Positions 16,230-23,558 of a stretch of 37,695 nucleotides of DNA are shown here, piece by piece; the stretch's first letter is position 1; each line of letters opens with the position of its first letter. Source of the DNA: an uncultured Clostridia bacterium (GTDB lineage Bacteria; Bacillota; Clostridia; Oscillospirales; Oscillospiraceae). A program made the translations under genes and the position numbers. The DNA is taken from NCBI GenBank assembly GCA_946061345.1, contig CAMGRA010000001.1, positions 1 to 37,695 on the forward strand, read 5' to 3'. Under the pieces are notes generated by a model. It saw nothing but the letters and a program-made list of their open reading frames with translations, was not told the origin of the DNA and ran no database searches.

Positions 16230-17369
16230 TCAGCCGGCATCCACATAGACGCCGTCCTTGATGACCACGGCGGCGGGAGCCTTGTCGACCTTGCCGTCAG
16301 TCCAGGTCATGTTGGCGCCGGTCAGACCGCTGAAGCGCATGGTGTTGAACTGTGCGACCAGAGCATCACAGATGTCCTCAGCAGAATCGCTGGTCTTGCA
16401 GCCGGCAGCGTTGAACGCCTGATAGATGGCGTAGATGCAGTCATAAGCATCGGCAGCGAACTGGTTGGGGGTCTCACCGTAGGCTTCCTGATAAGCTTTG
16501 ACGAAAGACTGGGTGGCTTCGTCGGGAGCATCGGCAGCAAACGGGGTCAGCAGCATGACGCCCTCAGCCAGAGAGGTGTCAAAGCCTTCGACGGTCAGAA
16601 TACCGTCCATGCCGTCAACGCCGAAGAAGATGGGAGCATAGCTGACGGAATTTGCGTAGTTGAGGATCAGGGAAGCGGGGGTGTAGTAGATGGGCAGGAA
16701 GACGACGTCTGCGCCGGCATCCTTCGCGGCGGAAACCTGGACGGAGAAGTCGGTGGTGTCCTCGGTGCAGGTGCTGACGGACACAACGTTGAGGCCCAGT
16801 TCCTTGGCCTTTGCATCAAAGGTCTGATAAATGCCGCTGGAGTAGGCGTCGCCGTTGTTGTAGATAACGGCAATCTTGGCATCGGCGAAGTGCTCGCTGA
16901 TGTACTGGGCGGAAGCGGTGCCCTGGTTGGGGTCGTTGAAGCAGATCTGATAAACGTTGTCCTTGCCTTCTGTGACCTTGGCGGAGCTTGCGGAGGGGGT
17001 CAGGGTGAAGATGCGGTCCTTGTAAGCCTCAGCGGAAACGGAGACGCAGGGGGTGGTTGTCACGGCGCCGACGAGAGCCTGCATGCCCCAGTCGACCAGA
17101 TTGTTGTAAGCGTTGACAGACTTTTCAGCGTCGTTTTCGTCGTCCTGCGGGTTGAACTCGATCTGGATGCCGCCCTTGGCGTTGATCTCCTTGACAGCCA
17201 GTTCAGCGCCGTTCTTGGCAGCGTTGCCGTAAATGGCTGCGCCGCCGGTCAGGGGACCGACAAAGCCGACCTTCAAAGCGCCGCTGTCGGCAGCACCGGA
17301 GCCACTGCAGCCGACAAACAGGGCCGCTGCCATGACCATTACCAATACAAATGCTACAACCTTTTTCAT
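16230..17369 (-). CDS. livJ: Branched-chain amino acid ABC transporter substrate-binding lipoprotein
   Basis: This 379-residue extracellular binding protein has a lipoprotein signal peptide with lipobox FVGC (C21), then a Gly/Ser/Ala-rich linker. The periplasmic-binding-protein type 1 domain begins LKVGFVGPLTGGAAIYG. The Leu/Ile/Val-binding family is shown by that opening, GMQALVGAVTT and the SYAPIFFGVDGMDG segment. The exact ligand (Leu, Ile, Val, or another small amino acid) cannot be read from sequence. AAAGGAG precedes the ATG. It is the first gene of the transporter operon, preceded by a terminator/attenuator hairpin. Confidence 0.93.
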   Translation of the reverse strand: MKKVVAFVLVMVMAAALFVGCSGSGAADSGALKVGFVGPLTGGAAIYGNAAKNGAELAVKEINAKGGIQIEFNPQDDENDAEKSVNAYNNLVDWGMQALVGAVTTTPCVSVSAEAYKDRIFTLTPSASSAKVTEGKDNVYQICFNDPNQGTASAQYISEHFADAKIAVIYNNGDAYSSGIYQTFDAKAKELGLNVVSVSTCTEDTTDFSVQVSAAKDAGADVVFLPIYYTPASLILNYANSVSYAPIFFGVDGMDGILTVEGFDTSLAEGVMLLTPFAADAPDEATQSFVKAYQEAYGETPNQFAADAYDCIYAIYQAFNAAGCKTSDSAEDICDALVAQFNTMRFSGLTGANMTWTDGKVDKAPAAVVIKDGVYVDAG

Positions 17370-17408
17370 TTTTCATTCTCCTTTCAAAATATGAACGAAC
17401 TGATTATA

Positions 17409-17443
17409 CAAAAACCGGCCACCGTCGAAAGGACGAGGCCGGT
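17409..17443 (-). terminator. Terminator or attenuator between the small membrane protein and livJ
   Basis: On the minus strand ACCGGCC and GGCCGGT (17414-17420, 17437-17443) flank an inner CGTC/GACG pair, and a TTTTT run follows (17409-17413 plus the last paired base). It lies 20 bases past the stop of the 68-residue gene and 40 bases before livJ. A TATAAT (17403-17408) follows at once, but no good -35 is present. It may stop readthrough or act as a leaky attenuator for livJ. Confidence 0.65.
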
Positions 17444-17463
17444 AAAGTATACACCTTACACAA

Positions 17464-17670
17464 TTAAGCCATCGTGCGCTTTCGACAGGAAAAGCTGCGA
17501 ATTCGAAGGGCCAGGAAAAATACAGCTACCCCCAGCAGCAGGCCAATAAGCAAAATGATGGATACCATGGAAATGGCACCCATCATCATAAGGCAAATGG
17601 CCGCAGCAAAGCACACGTCGGAGCTGGACGCGGACATACACATATGATTCTGTCGGGAAAACATCTTCAT
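17464..17670 (-). CDS. Small 68-residue membrane protein of unknown function
   Basis: I do not recognise this product. Its first 20 residues are Met/Ser/Cys-rich, then one or two closely spaced hydrophobic stretches (about 22-55), then a basic tail RIRSFSCRKRTMA. The ATG is preceded by AAAGGAG with 8-base spacing, and a near-consensus promoter sits upstream, which argues for a real gene. It is the first gene before the liv operon, separated from livJ by a hairpin terminator. It could be an independent short transcript or a leader gene for the transporter. Confidence 0.62.
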   Translation of the reverse strand: MKMFSRQNHMCMSASSSDVCFAAAICLMMMGAISMVSIILLIGLLLGVAVFFLALRIRSFSCRKRTMA

Positions 17671-17707
17671 GACTGCGGCTCCTTTCGTGCTTGCTGAGTT
17701 TTGTATT

Positions 17708-17736
17708 ACTATAATTCTTTAACTTGTCAAAGTCAA
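17708..17736 (-). promoter_or_regulatory. Promoter of the small membrane protein (and possibly liv)
   Basis: On the minus strand TTGACT (17731-17736), 17-base spacer, TATAGT (17708-17713). It is about 38 bases upstream of the start at 17670. Confidence 0.78.
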
Positions 17737-17742
17737 GTGTGG

Positions 17743-17764
17743 ATGTTCACAAAATGTTCAAAAA
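17743..17764. repeat. Tandem 11-base repeat upstream of the promoter
   Basis: ATGTTCACAAA (17743-17753) is followed directly by ATGTTCAAAAA (17754-17764), 10 of 11 bases identical. On the minus strand the two TGAACAT boxes lie on the same helical face, 6 bases upstream of the -35. This layout fits an activator or repressor site, or an AT-rich UP element. Confidence 0.5.
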
Positions 17765-17879
17765 TATAGAGCGCTTCCTGTACAGAATATACAAATTGTG
17801 TCTGATTTCGGCAAAAAAGAAGGGGATAGCTGCGGCAACACTAACAGCGTAGGGCACAGTGGTGCCTGCCGCTGCGGCC

Positions 17880-17919
17880 AAAAACCGCCGCCGTCACCGG
17901 GAATGACAGCGGCAGTTTT
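17880..17919 (-). terminator. Terminator of the ligase-acyltransferase operon
   Basis: On the minus strand a long stem (17904-17919 with 17881-17896, including two G-U pairs) closes a 7-base loop and ends in TTTTT. It lies about 10 bases past the acyltransferase stop. The remaining gap from 17765 to 17879 shows no gene or further signal I can support. Confidence 0.8.
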
Positions 17920-17929
17920 GCATCAGATT

Positions 17930-18637
17930 TCACGCAAACAGATTGACTAAGATGAACAAGACCGGCTGGTGCAGCAGATAGAAGAACAGGGAATACTTTC
18001 CGACCCAGCGGAAAAACCGCAGGAGGAAGAAGTCGGCGTTCACCCGGGGCAGCAGGCTCTCTCTGCGGCGGTAGATGCTTTTGCCGAGAGCCGCGCCCAC
18101 CAGGAACCAGCCCAGGCCCGGGAAGATGGGGAAATAGTCGCTGCCGACAAAAACACCCTCTGCCCGCAGGCCGATGGGAAAGAGATAAGGGACTTTCACC
18201 GTCAGGGTCTTCATCCAGAAGCCCAGGGCGATAAAGGCCGCGCCGATGACCGCCAGCGCCCAGAAGGGCAGCTTGCGGAACAGGGGATAAAGGATCATGC
18301 ACAGGCCCAGCATATGAAGGATGCCGAACCAGATGCCGATGCCGGTGATCCCGATGACCTTGTCCATATAGAAGGTCACATAGCTGATGAGCAGGCCTGC
18401 GCCGAAGACCGTTACGCCCCGCTTGAGGGTCGAATGGGAGAAGGTCGCGCAGATGCCGGAGATCAGAACGAAGAAAACGTGGCCGTACTGCCGGACAAAG
18501 ACGAACCACCCCGGCAGGGTAAAGCTCATGCCGCCGAAGCGGGACAGGTCAAAGACCAGATGCACGCAGATCATACCCAGGATGCAGATGCCACGCAGGG
18601 CGTCCAGCTCCCAGACGCGCGATTTTTGCGTCGTCAT
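17930..18637 (-). CDS. HGSNAT/DUF1624-type membrane acyltransferase
   Basis: This 235-residue polytopic membrane protein begins RVWELDALRGICILGMICVH, the signature of the heparan-alpha-glucosaminide N-acetyltransferase catalytic domain family (DUF1624). These proteins move an acetyl group from cytoplasmic acetyl-CoA across the membrane to a sugar. Six to eight hydrophobic segments follow, with LGWFLVGAALGKSIY and a C-terminal WVGKYSLFFYLLHQPVLF typical of membrane acyltransferases. Its ATG overlaps the stop of the upstream acyl-CoA ligase (ATGA), so the two are made together. That pairing suggests activation and transfer of an acyl group; the acceptor is unknown. Confidence 0.82.
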   Translation of the reverse strand: MTTQKSRVWELDALRGICILGMICVHLVFDLSRFGGMSFTLPGWFVFVRQYGHVFFVLISGICATFSHSTLKRGVTVFGAGLLISYVTFYMDKVIGITGIGIWFGILHMLGLCMILYPLFRKLPFWALAVIGAAFIALGFWMKTLTVKVPYLFPIGLRAEGVFVGSDYFPIFPGLGWFLVGAALGKSIYRRRESLLPRVNADFFLLRFFRWVGKYSLFFYLLHQPVLFILVNLFA

Positions 18638-20334
18638 TGCTTTGCCTCCTCTTCTTCCTCTAATACCCGGTAGGCGACCTTGCCCACCAGGGTCTTGGGC
18701 AGCTCGTCGCGGAATTCGATCTCATAGGGCATGGCGTATTTTGCGATACGCTCCCGGCAATAGGCGAAAAGCTCCTGCCGGATGGCTTCGGAGGGTTCAT
18801 AGCCGGGCCGAAGGACCACGAAAGCCTTGACCCGCTGCATTTTGTAGGGGTCCTTGACACCGATGACACAGGAGATCAGGACCTTCTCGTGGCCGTCGAT
18901 GATGTTTTCCAGCTGGCTGGGATAGACATTGTAGCCGGAGGTGATGATCATGCGCTTGATGCGCTGACGGAAATAGACGAAGCCGTCGGTGTCCATGGAG
19001 CCGAGGTCGCCGGTGTGGAGCCAGATATGACCGTCGTCGTGGCGGCGTAGGGTCTGGGCGGTCTCCTCGGGATTGTTGAGATAGCCGGACATCACCGTCG
19101 GGCCGCAGATGCAGATCTCGCCCTCGGTACCGGCGGAGACCTCTTCGGTGGTGCCGGGCGCTACGATTTTATAATAAGTGTCGGGGAAGGGAATACCGAT
19201 GGAGCCGTCTCTTGCGTAATCAACAGGCGTCAGGCAGCTTGCGGTGACACACTCGGTGGTGCCGTAGCCCTCACGGATCTGGACCTTCGCCTTGTGGGCG
19301 CGGAGGAAGGCGTCCACCTTGTGCTTCAGCTCCACGGACAAAGAGTCGCCGCCGCTGAAAACGCCCATAAGGAAGGACATATCCAAATTATCCAAGTCCG
19401 GTGTGCGCAGCAGGGCTTCAAACAAAGTGGGAACGCCGGGAATGAAGTTGGGATGCTTGGTTTTCAGCAGTTTGGCGTAGGTCTTGATGTTGAAATTGGG
19501 CACTAAGATACACTTTGCGCCGCCCACCAGAGCCGTATGGATACCGATGCCCAGACCGAAGCCGTGGAAGATGGGCATGACCGAGAGCATGGAGCAGCCG
19601 ACAATCTTCTCATAGCCGCTGGCGGCGATGGTCTGCAGGGCCAGGGCGTTAAAGTTCAGGCTTGTCAGGCAGATACCCTTGGTGGTGCCGGTGGTGCCGC
19701 CGGAATAGAGAATGGAGGCGCAGTTCTCGGCGCGTCCGTCGTCGGGGGGAAGGGTGGCTGCGGCCTGCTTGAGGGCACGGGTCCAGAGGACATAGCTGTC
19801 GTCCTTGGGCAGCTTGGGGAACTTCCGTGCCTCCGTCAGGGAAAAGCCCAGCTTCAGCGCCAAGCCCAGTTCATCCTGGAGCCTGGCGATGAGCAGCATC
19901 GCGTTTCCCTTTGAGCGGGAAATGGCCGTATGGACCTTCCCGTAGAAGCGGTCCAGGGTCAAAATCGCCTTGCTCTCGGAGATGTCCAGGTAAAAGCTGA
20001 TCTCCTCCGTTGCCGAGAGGGGATGGATCATGTTGGACACGGCGCCCAGACGGTTCAGGGCGTAGAAGCAGTCCAGCGCCTGGGGCGTGTTGGGCATACA
20101 GATGGTCACCCGGTCACCCTTGCGGATGCCCAGGGCGTAGAGGGCGCGGGCGGCAAGATCGATCCGCTGCAGGAAGGACTTGTAGCTGGTCCGGCGGCCC
20201 ATGAATTCATAGGCGGTTAGGTCCGGATAGGTCCGGGCGGTCCGGGCCACAAGCTGATAGGTGGTCAGAGACGGATAGTCGATGCTTTTCGGCATGGAGC
20301 CGTAATAATCGAGCCATGGAGCTTTCAAAGTCAT
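18634..20334 (-). CDS. AMP-forming acyl-CoA synthetase (AMP-binding enzyme)
   Basis: This 566-residue ANL-superfamily enzyme activates a carboxylic acid with ATP and couples it to CoA. Visible motifs are the P-loop YSGGTTGTTKG (210-220), GYGTTE, the HTGDLG motif and the catalytic lysine in PKTLVGK (K552). The layout is closest to long- or medium-chain fatty acyl-CoA ligases. The acid itself cannot be told. The ATG at 20334 follows AAGGGA at about 9 bases. It is translationally coupled to the membrane acyltransferase downstream and divergent from pcrA across a 185-base AT-rich gap in which I see no convincing promoter. Confidence 0.88.
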   Translation of the reverse strand: MTLKAPWLDYYGSMPKSIDYPSLTTYQLVARTARTYPDLTAYEFMGRRTSYKSFLQRIDLAARALYALGIRKGDRVTICMPNTPQALDCFYALNRLGAVSNMIHPLSATEEISFYLDISESKAILTLDRFYGKVHTAISRSKGNAMLLIARLQDELGLALKLGFSLTEARKFPKLPKDDSYVLWTRALKQAAATLPPDDGRAENCASILYSGGTTGTTKGICLTSLNFNALALQTIAASGYEKIVGCSMLSVMPIFHGFGLGIGIHTALVGGAKCILVPNFNIKTYAKLLKTKHPNFIPGVPTLFEALLRTPDLDNLDMSFLMGVFSGGDSLSVELKHKVDAFLRAHKAKVQIREGYGTTECVTASCLTPVDYARDGSIGIPFPDTYYKIVAPGTTEEVSAGTEGEICICGPTVMSGYLNNPEETAQTLRRHDDGHIWLHTGDLGSMDTDGFVYFRQRIKRMIITSGYNVYPSQLENIIDGHEKVLISCVIGVKDPYKMQRVKAFVVLRPGYEPSEAIRQELFAYCRERIAKYAMPYEIEFRDELPKTLVGKVAYRVLEEEEEAKQ

Positions 20335-20519
20335 TTTACAATTTCCCTTTTCGTAAGATATACAAAATTAAAATAGCAGAATCCGCTGAAAAAAGAAAGA
20401 TACAATTTTTTGCATTTGCCAAAGAAAGGGGGAATTTTTGCAGGGAGAAAAACTTGGGCTTTATTTCCGAAAGAAAATGTACTAAAATGTAGAAGAGAAA
20501 CTAAAAAGGCGGAAAAGCT

Positions 20520-22886
20520 ATGACTAAGAATTTTGAAGAACGTTTTTTGACTGCGCGGCGGGAATACATCGCCCGGCAGTTTTCCAATATGAATCCCCGG
20601 CAGCTTGAGGCGGTGCTGACCACGGAGGGACCGCTGCTGCTGCTGGCAGGGGCGGGAAGCGGCAAGACCACGGTGCTGATCCACCGTATTGCCAATCTGA
20701 TCCGCTTTGGCTGCGGCGCGGACAGCAAGGAGATCCTGGAGAATGTCACCGAGGAGGACGTGATCTTTTTGGAGAGGGAGCTGTCCAACCCAACGGATAG
20801 CTGGTGCGCAGAACGCCTGTGTATGCTGCACCCTGCCGACCCATGGAGCATCATCGCCATCACCTTTACCAACAAGGCCGCCAACGAGCTGAAGGACCGT
20901 CTGGCCGGACTTCTGGGCGCTCAGGGCGAGGGCGTGTGGGCCATGACCTTCCACAGCGCCTGCTGCCGTATCCTGCGGCGGGAGATCGAGCGCCTGGGCT
21001 ACAGCAGTAGCTTTACCATCTATGACACCGCCGATTCCGAGCGGGTCATGAAGGAGGTCCTGCGGGACCGTAACCTTGACGAGAAGGTATTCCCTCCGAG
21101 GGCTGTTCTGGGCTTGATTTCCAAGGCAAAGGACAAGCAGCAATCGCCTGTGGAATTTGCCAGCCATACCGGCGACGACTTCCGCCTGAAACGGATCGCC
21201 GAGCTTTACGGCGATTACCAGCAGCGTCTCAAGGCCGCCAACGCGGTGGATTTCGACGACATTATTCTGCTGACGGTCCAGCTACTGCAGCAGTTTGAGG
21301 AGGTGCGGGACTACTATCAGCGCAAATTCCGCTATGTCCTCATCGACGAGTACCAGGATACCAACAATCTGCAGTATCTTTTGGCCTCCCTCCTGGCCGG
21401 ACGCTACGAAAACATCTGCGTGGTGGGCGACGACGACCAGAGCATCTACCGCTTCCGCGGTGCGACGATCCAGAATATTCTGGACTTTGAATCGCAGTTC
21501 CACGGGGCCAAGGTCATCCGCCTGGAGCAGAATTACCGCTCCACCCAGTCCATTCTGGACGCTGCCAACGCGGTAATCTCCAACAATTTGGGCCGCAAGG
21601 GCAAGCGCCTGTGGACCAACAACAGCGTGGGGGAGAAGATCCTCCACTATGAGGCCGCCAATGAGAGCGACGAGGCTGCTTTTGTCGCCAACAACATCCT
21701 CTCCGAGTCCAAGGGCAGGCATCTAAACGACTTCGCCATTCTTTACCGCACCAACGCCCAGTCCAACGCCCTGGAATATGCCTTCAAGCGCAGCGGTGTG
21801 CGCTACCGCATCATCGGCGGCACCCGTTTCTTTGACCGGGCCGAGGTCAAGGATATGCTGGCCTATCTCTGGGTCATCAACAACCGTGCCGACGACCTGC
21901 GCCTCAAGCGCATCCTCAACCAGCCGCCCCGGGGCATCGGCGCAAAGACGGTGGAGGCCATCGAGCGGCTGTGTACGGCGGCGGGCACGCCCATGTATAC
22001 GGTCATCAGCGATCCCTACAATTATCCGGCCATGGAGCGCTCCGCCGCAAAGCTGATGGCCTTTACCGTCATGATCGAGGAGTGCGCCGAGCTGCTCAAT
22101 ACCCTGTCGCTGCCGGACTTCTATGAGGAGCTGCTCATCCGCACGGGCTATGTGGCCATGCTGGAGCAGAAGGACGATCTGGAGAACCGCGCCCGGCTGG
22201 AAAACGTCCGAGAACTGAAATCCTCCATTCTGACCTATATGGAGAATACCGACGAGCCTACCCTCAGCGGCTTTTTGGAGGAGATCGCTCTCTACACGGA
22301 CATTGAGCAGTATGACAAGGACGCCGACGCGGTGGTGATGATGACCATGCACGCGGCAAAGGGTCTGGAATTCCCCAATGTCTATATCGTCGGCTGCGAG
22401 GAAGGGTTGTTTCCCGGGATGCGCTCCATCGGTGACCGGGAGGAGATGGAGGAGGAGCGCCGCCTGTGCTACGTCGCCATCACCCGGGCGAAACAGCGGC
22501 TGACCATCACCAGCGCCCGTCAGCGTATGCTCTACGGCCATACCACTGTCAACCGGCCCTCCCGGTTCCTCAAGGAGATCCCCGAGGAGCTGCTGCTGGA
22601 AAAATCCTCCGCTGCGCCCAAGCCCTGTTCCGATTACGGCGCTTATGCGCCCAAGCCCCAAACGCCGCGCCGCAGTATCGATTCCTTTATGACGCCGAAA
22701 AGAACCGCTGCCGCGCCGGAATTTTTCAAGGGCGATATGGTCGTTCACGATGTTTTCGGCAGGGGCATGGTCCTCAATGTACTGAAAATGGGCAACGACG
22801 CCATGTTGGAAATCGCCTTTGACCAGGTGGGGACCAAGCGCCTCATGGCAGGCGCGGCTTCCACCCGCATGAAAAAACAGGCATAA
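20520..22886 (+). CDS. pcrA: ATP-dependent DNA helicase PcrA/UvrD
   Basis: This 788-residue superfamily 1A 3'-5' helicase acts in repair, replication restart and removal of RecA or RNA polymerase. Walker A is GAGSGKTT (44-51), ITFTNKAA is motif Ia (114-121), DEYQDTN is motif II (from 276) and DDDQSIYRFRGA is motif III. HAAKGLEFPNVY and VAITRAKQRL are the late motifs. A C-terminal Tudor-like domain (GDMVVHDVFGRGMV) is the RNA-polymerase-contacting module of PcrA. About 45 residues (roughly 62-107) are inserted between motifs I and Ia. The ATG follows AAGGCGG. It leads a plus-strand run to gatD. Confidence 0.95.
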   Translation: MTKNFEERFLTARREYIARQFSNMNPRQLEAVLTTEGPLLLLAGAGSGKTTVLIHRIANLIRFGCGADSKEILENVTEEDVIFLERELSNPTDSWCAERLCMLHPADPWSIIAITFTNKAANELKDRLAGLLGAQGEGVWAMTFHSACCRILRREIERLGYSSSFTIYDTADSERVMKEVLRDRNLDEKVFPPRAVLGLISKAKDKQQSPVEFASHTGDDFRLKRIAELYGDYQQRLKAANAVDFDDIILLTVQLLQQFEEVRDYYQRKFRYVLIDEYQDTNNLQYLLASLLAGRYENICVVGDDDQSIYRFRGATIQNILDFESQFHGAKVIRLEQNYRSTQSILDAANAVISNNLGRKGKRLWTNNSVGEKILHYEAANESDEAAFVANNILSESKGRHLNDFAILYRTNAQSNALEYAFKRSGVRYRIIGGTRFFDRAEVKDMLAYLWVINNRADDLRLKRILNQPPRGIGAKTVEAIERLCTAAGTPMYTVISDPYNYPAMERSAAKLMAFTVMIEECAELLNTLSLPDFYEELLIRTGYVAMLEQKDDLENRARLENVRELKSSILTYMENTDEPTLSGFLEEIALYTDIEQYDKDADAVVMMTMHAAKGLEFPNVYIVGCEEGLFPGMRSIGDREEMEEERRLCYVAITRAKQRLTITSARQRMLYGHTTVNRPSRFLKEIPEELLLEKSSAAPKPCSDYGAYAPKPQTPRRSIDSFMTPKRTAAAPEFFKGDMVVHDVFGRGMVLNVLKMGNDAMLEIAFDQVGTKRLMAGAASTRMKKQA

Positions 22887-22887
22887 C

Positions 22888-22919
22888 ATCCCGCCCGCCG
22901 CCATAGGAATAGGCGGGGT
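22888..22919 (+). other. Hairpin covering the yunB ribosome binding site
   Basis: Bases 22888-22895 pair with 22912-22919 (8 bp with one wobble), burying the GGCGGGGTG that precedes the yunB ATG at 22926. There is no T run. It could reduce yunB translation in the pcrA-yunB mRNA. Confidence 0.4.
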
Positions 22920-22925
22920 GATAGG

Positions 22926-23558
22926 ATGACACATGCCCAGCGAAACCGTCTGCGGCTGATCGTGGCGGTGACGGTGATTATTATTTCCGGCCTGACACTG
23001 CTGTTCCGCATCCGGCTTGCGCCGATGGCGGAGCAGCTGATAGTGACCCAGGTGGACAATCAGGCCTCCGACGCCATCAATGCCGCCATTGCGGATCAGA
23101 TCGCCGAGGGTGAATTTGATTACGATCGAATGGTTACAATCGAAAAGGACGCCAACGGAAATGTGACGGCCATCCGGACCAACATCGGCGAGCTGAACCG
23201 CCTGAAGACCAGCGTCCTTCAGCGTATGGATGAAAAGCTGGAGCAGCTCTCTACGGAGCAGCTCGGTGTGCCCATCGGTTCCGTTCTCCTGCCGGAGCTG
23301 TTTTCCGGCCGGGGACCGCTGGTGCCGGTGCGGGTGCTGGCGGTCAGGACCTCCGATGCCTCCTTCCGTAACAGCTTCCAGTCGGCAGGCATCAACCAGA
23401 CATTACATTCCATTTATATCGACATCCACGTCTGCATCACCATCCTGACCTGGACGGGGACGAGTGAGATCAACGTGGACTCCGCCGTTGTGGCGGCGGA
23501 AACGGTCATTGTCGGCACGGTGCCGACCACTTACTTTGGCATGGAGGAGCTACCATGA
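22926..23558 (+). CDS. yunB: Sporulation protein YunB
   Basis: This 210-residue protein matches YunB, a sporulation protein of the mother-cell programme needed for proper spore formation in Bacillus. It has one N-terminal membrane helix (about 9-28), then FRIRLAPMAEQLIVTQVDNQASDAINAAI and LSTEQLGVPIGSVLLPELFSGRGP-type segments, both diagnostic. GTSEINVDSAVVAAETVIVG completes the C-terminus. It implies the organism descends from, or is, a spore-former. The stop overlaps the ligA start by ATGA; placement between two DNA-repair genes is unexpected for its role. Confidence 0.9.
   Translation: MTHAQRNRLRLIVAVTVIIISGLTLLFRIRLAPMAEQLIVTQVDNQASDAINAAIADQIAEGEFDYDRMVTIEKDANGNVTAIRTNIGELNRLKTSVLQRMDEKLEQLSTEQLGVPIGSVLLPELFSGRGPLVPVRVLAVRTSDASFRNSFQSAGINQTLHSIYIDIHVCITILTWTGTSEINVDSAVVAAETVIVGTVPTTYFGMEELP

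Noticed and set aside
17403..17408. TATAAT directly upstream of livJ as an independent promoter
   Set aside because: No acceptable -35 is present at 16-18 bases; the position falls inside the terminator hairpin. It may still be weakly active.
16203..17549. Plus-strand open frame of 448 codons opposite livJ
   Set aside because: It is antisense to a clear binding-protein gene, with Gly/Val/Asp-rich content and no motif. It is a shadow.
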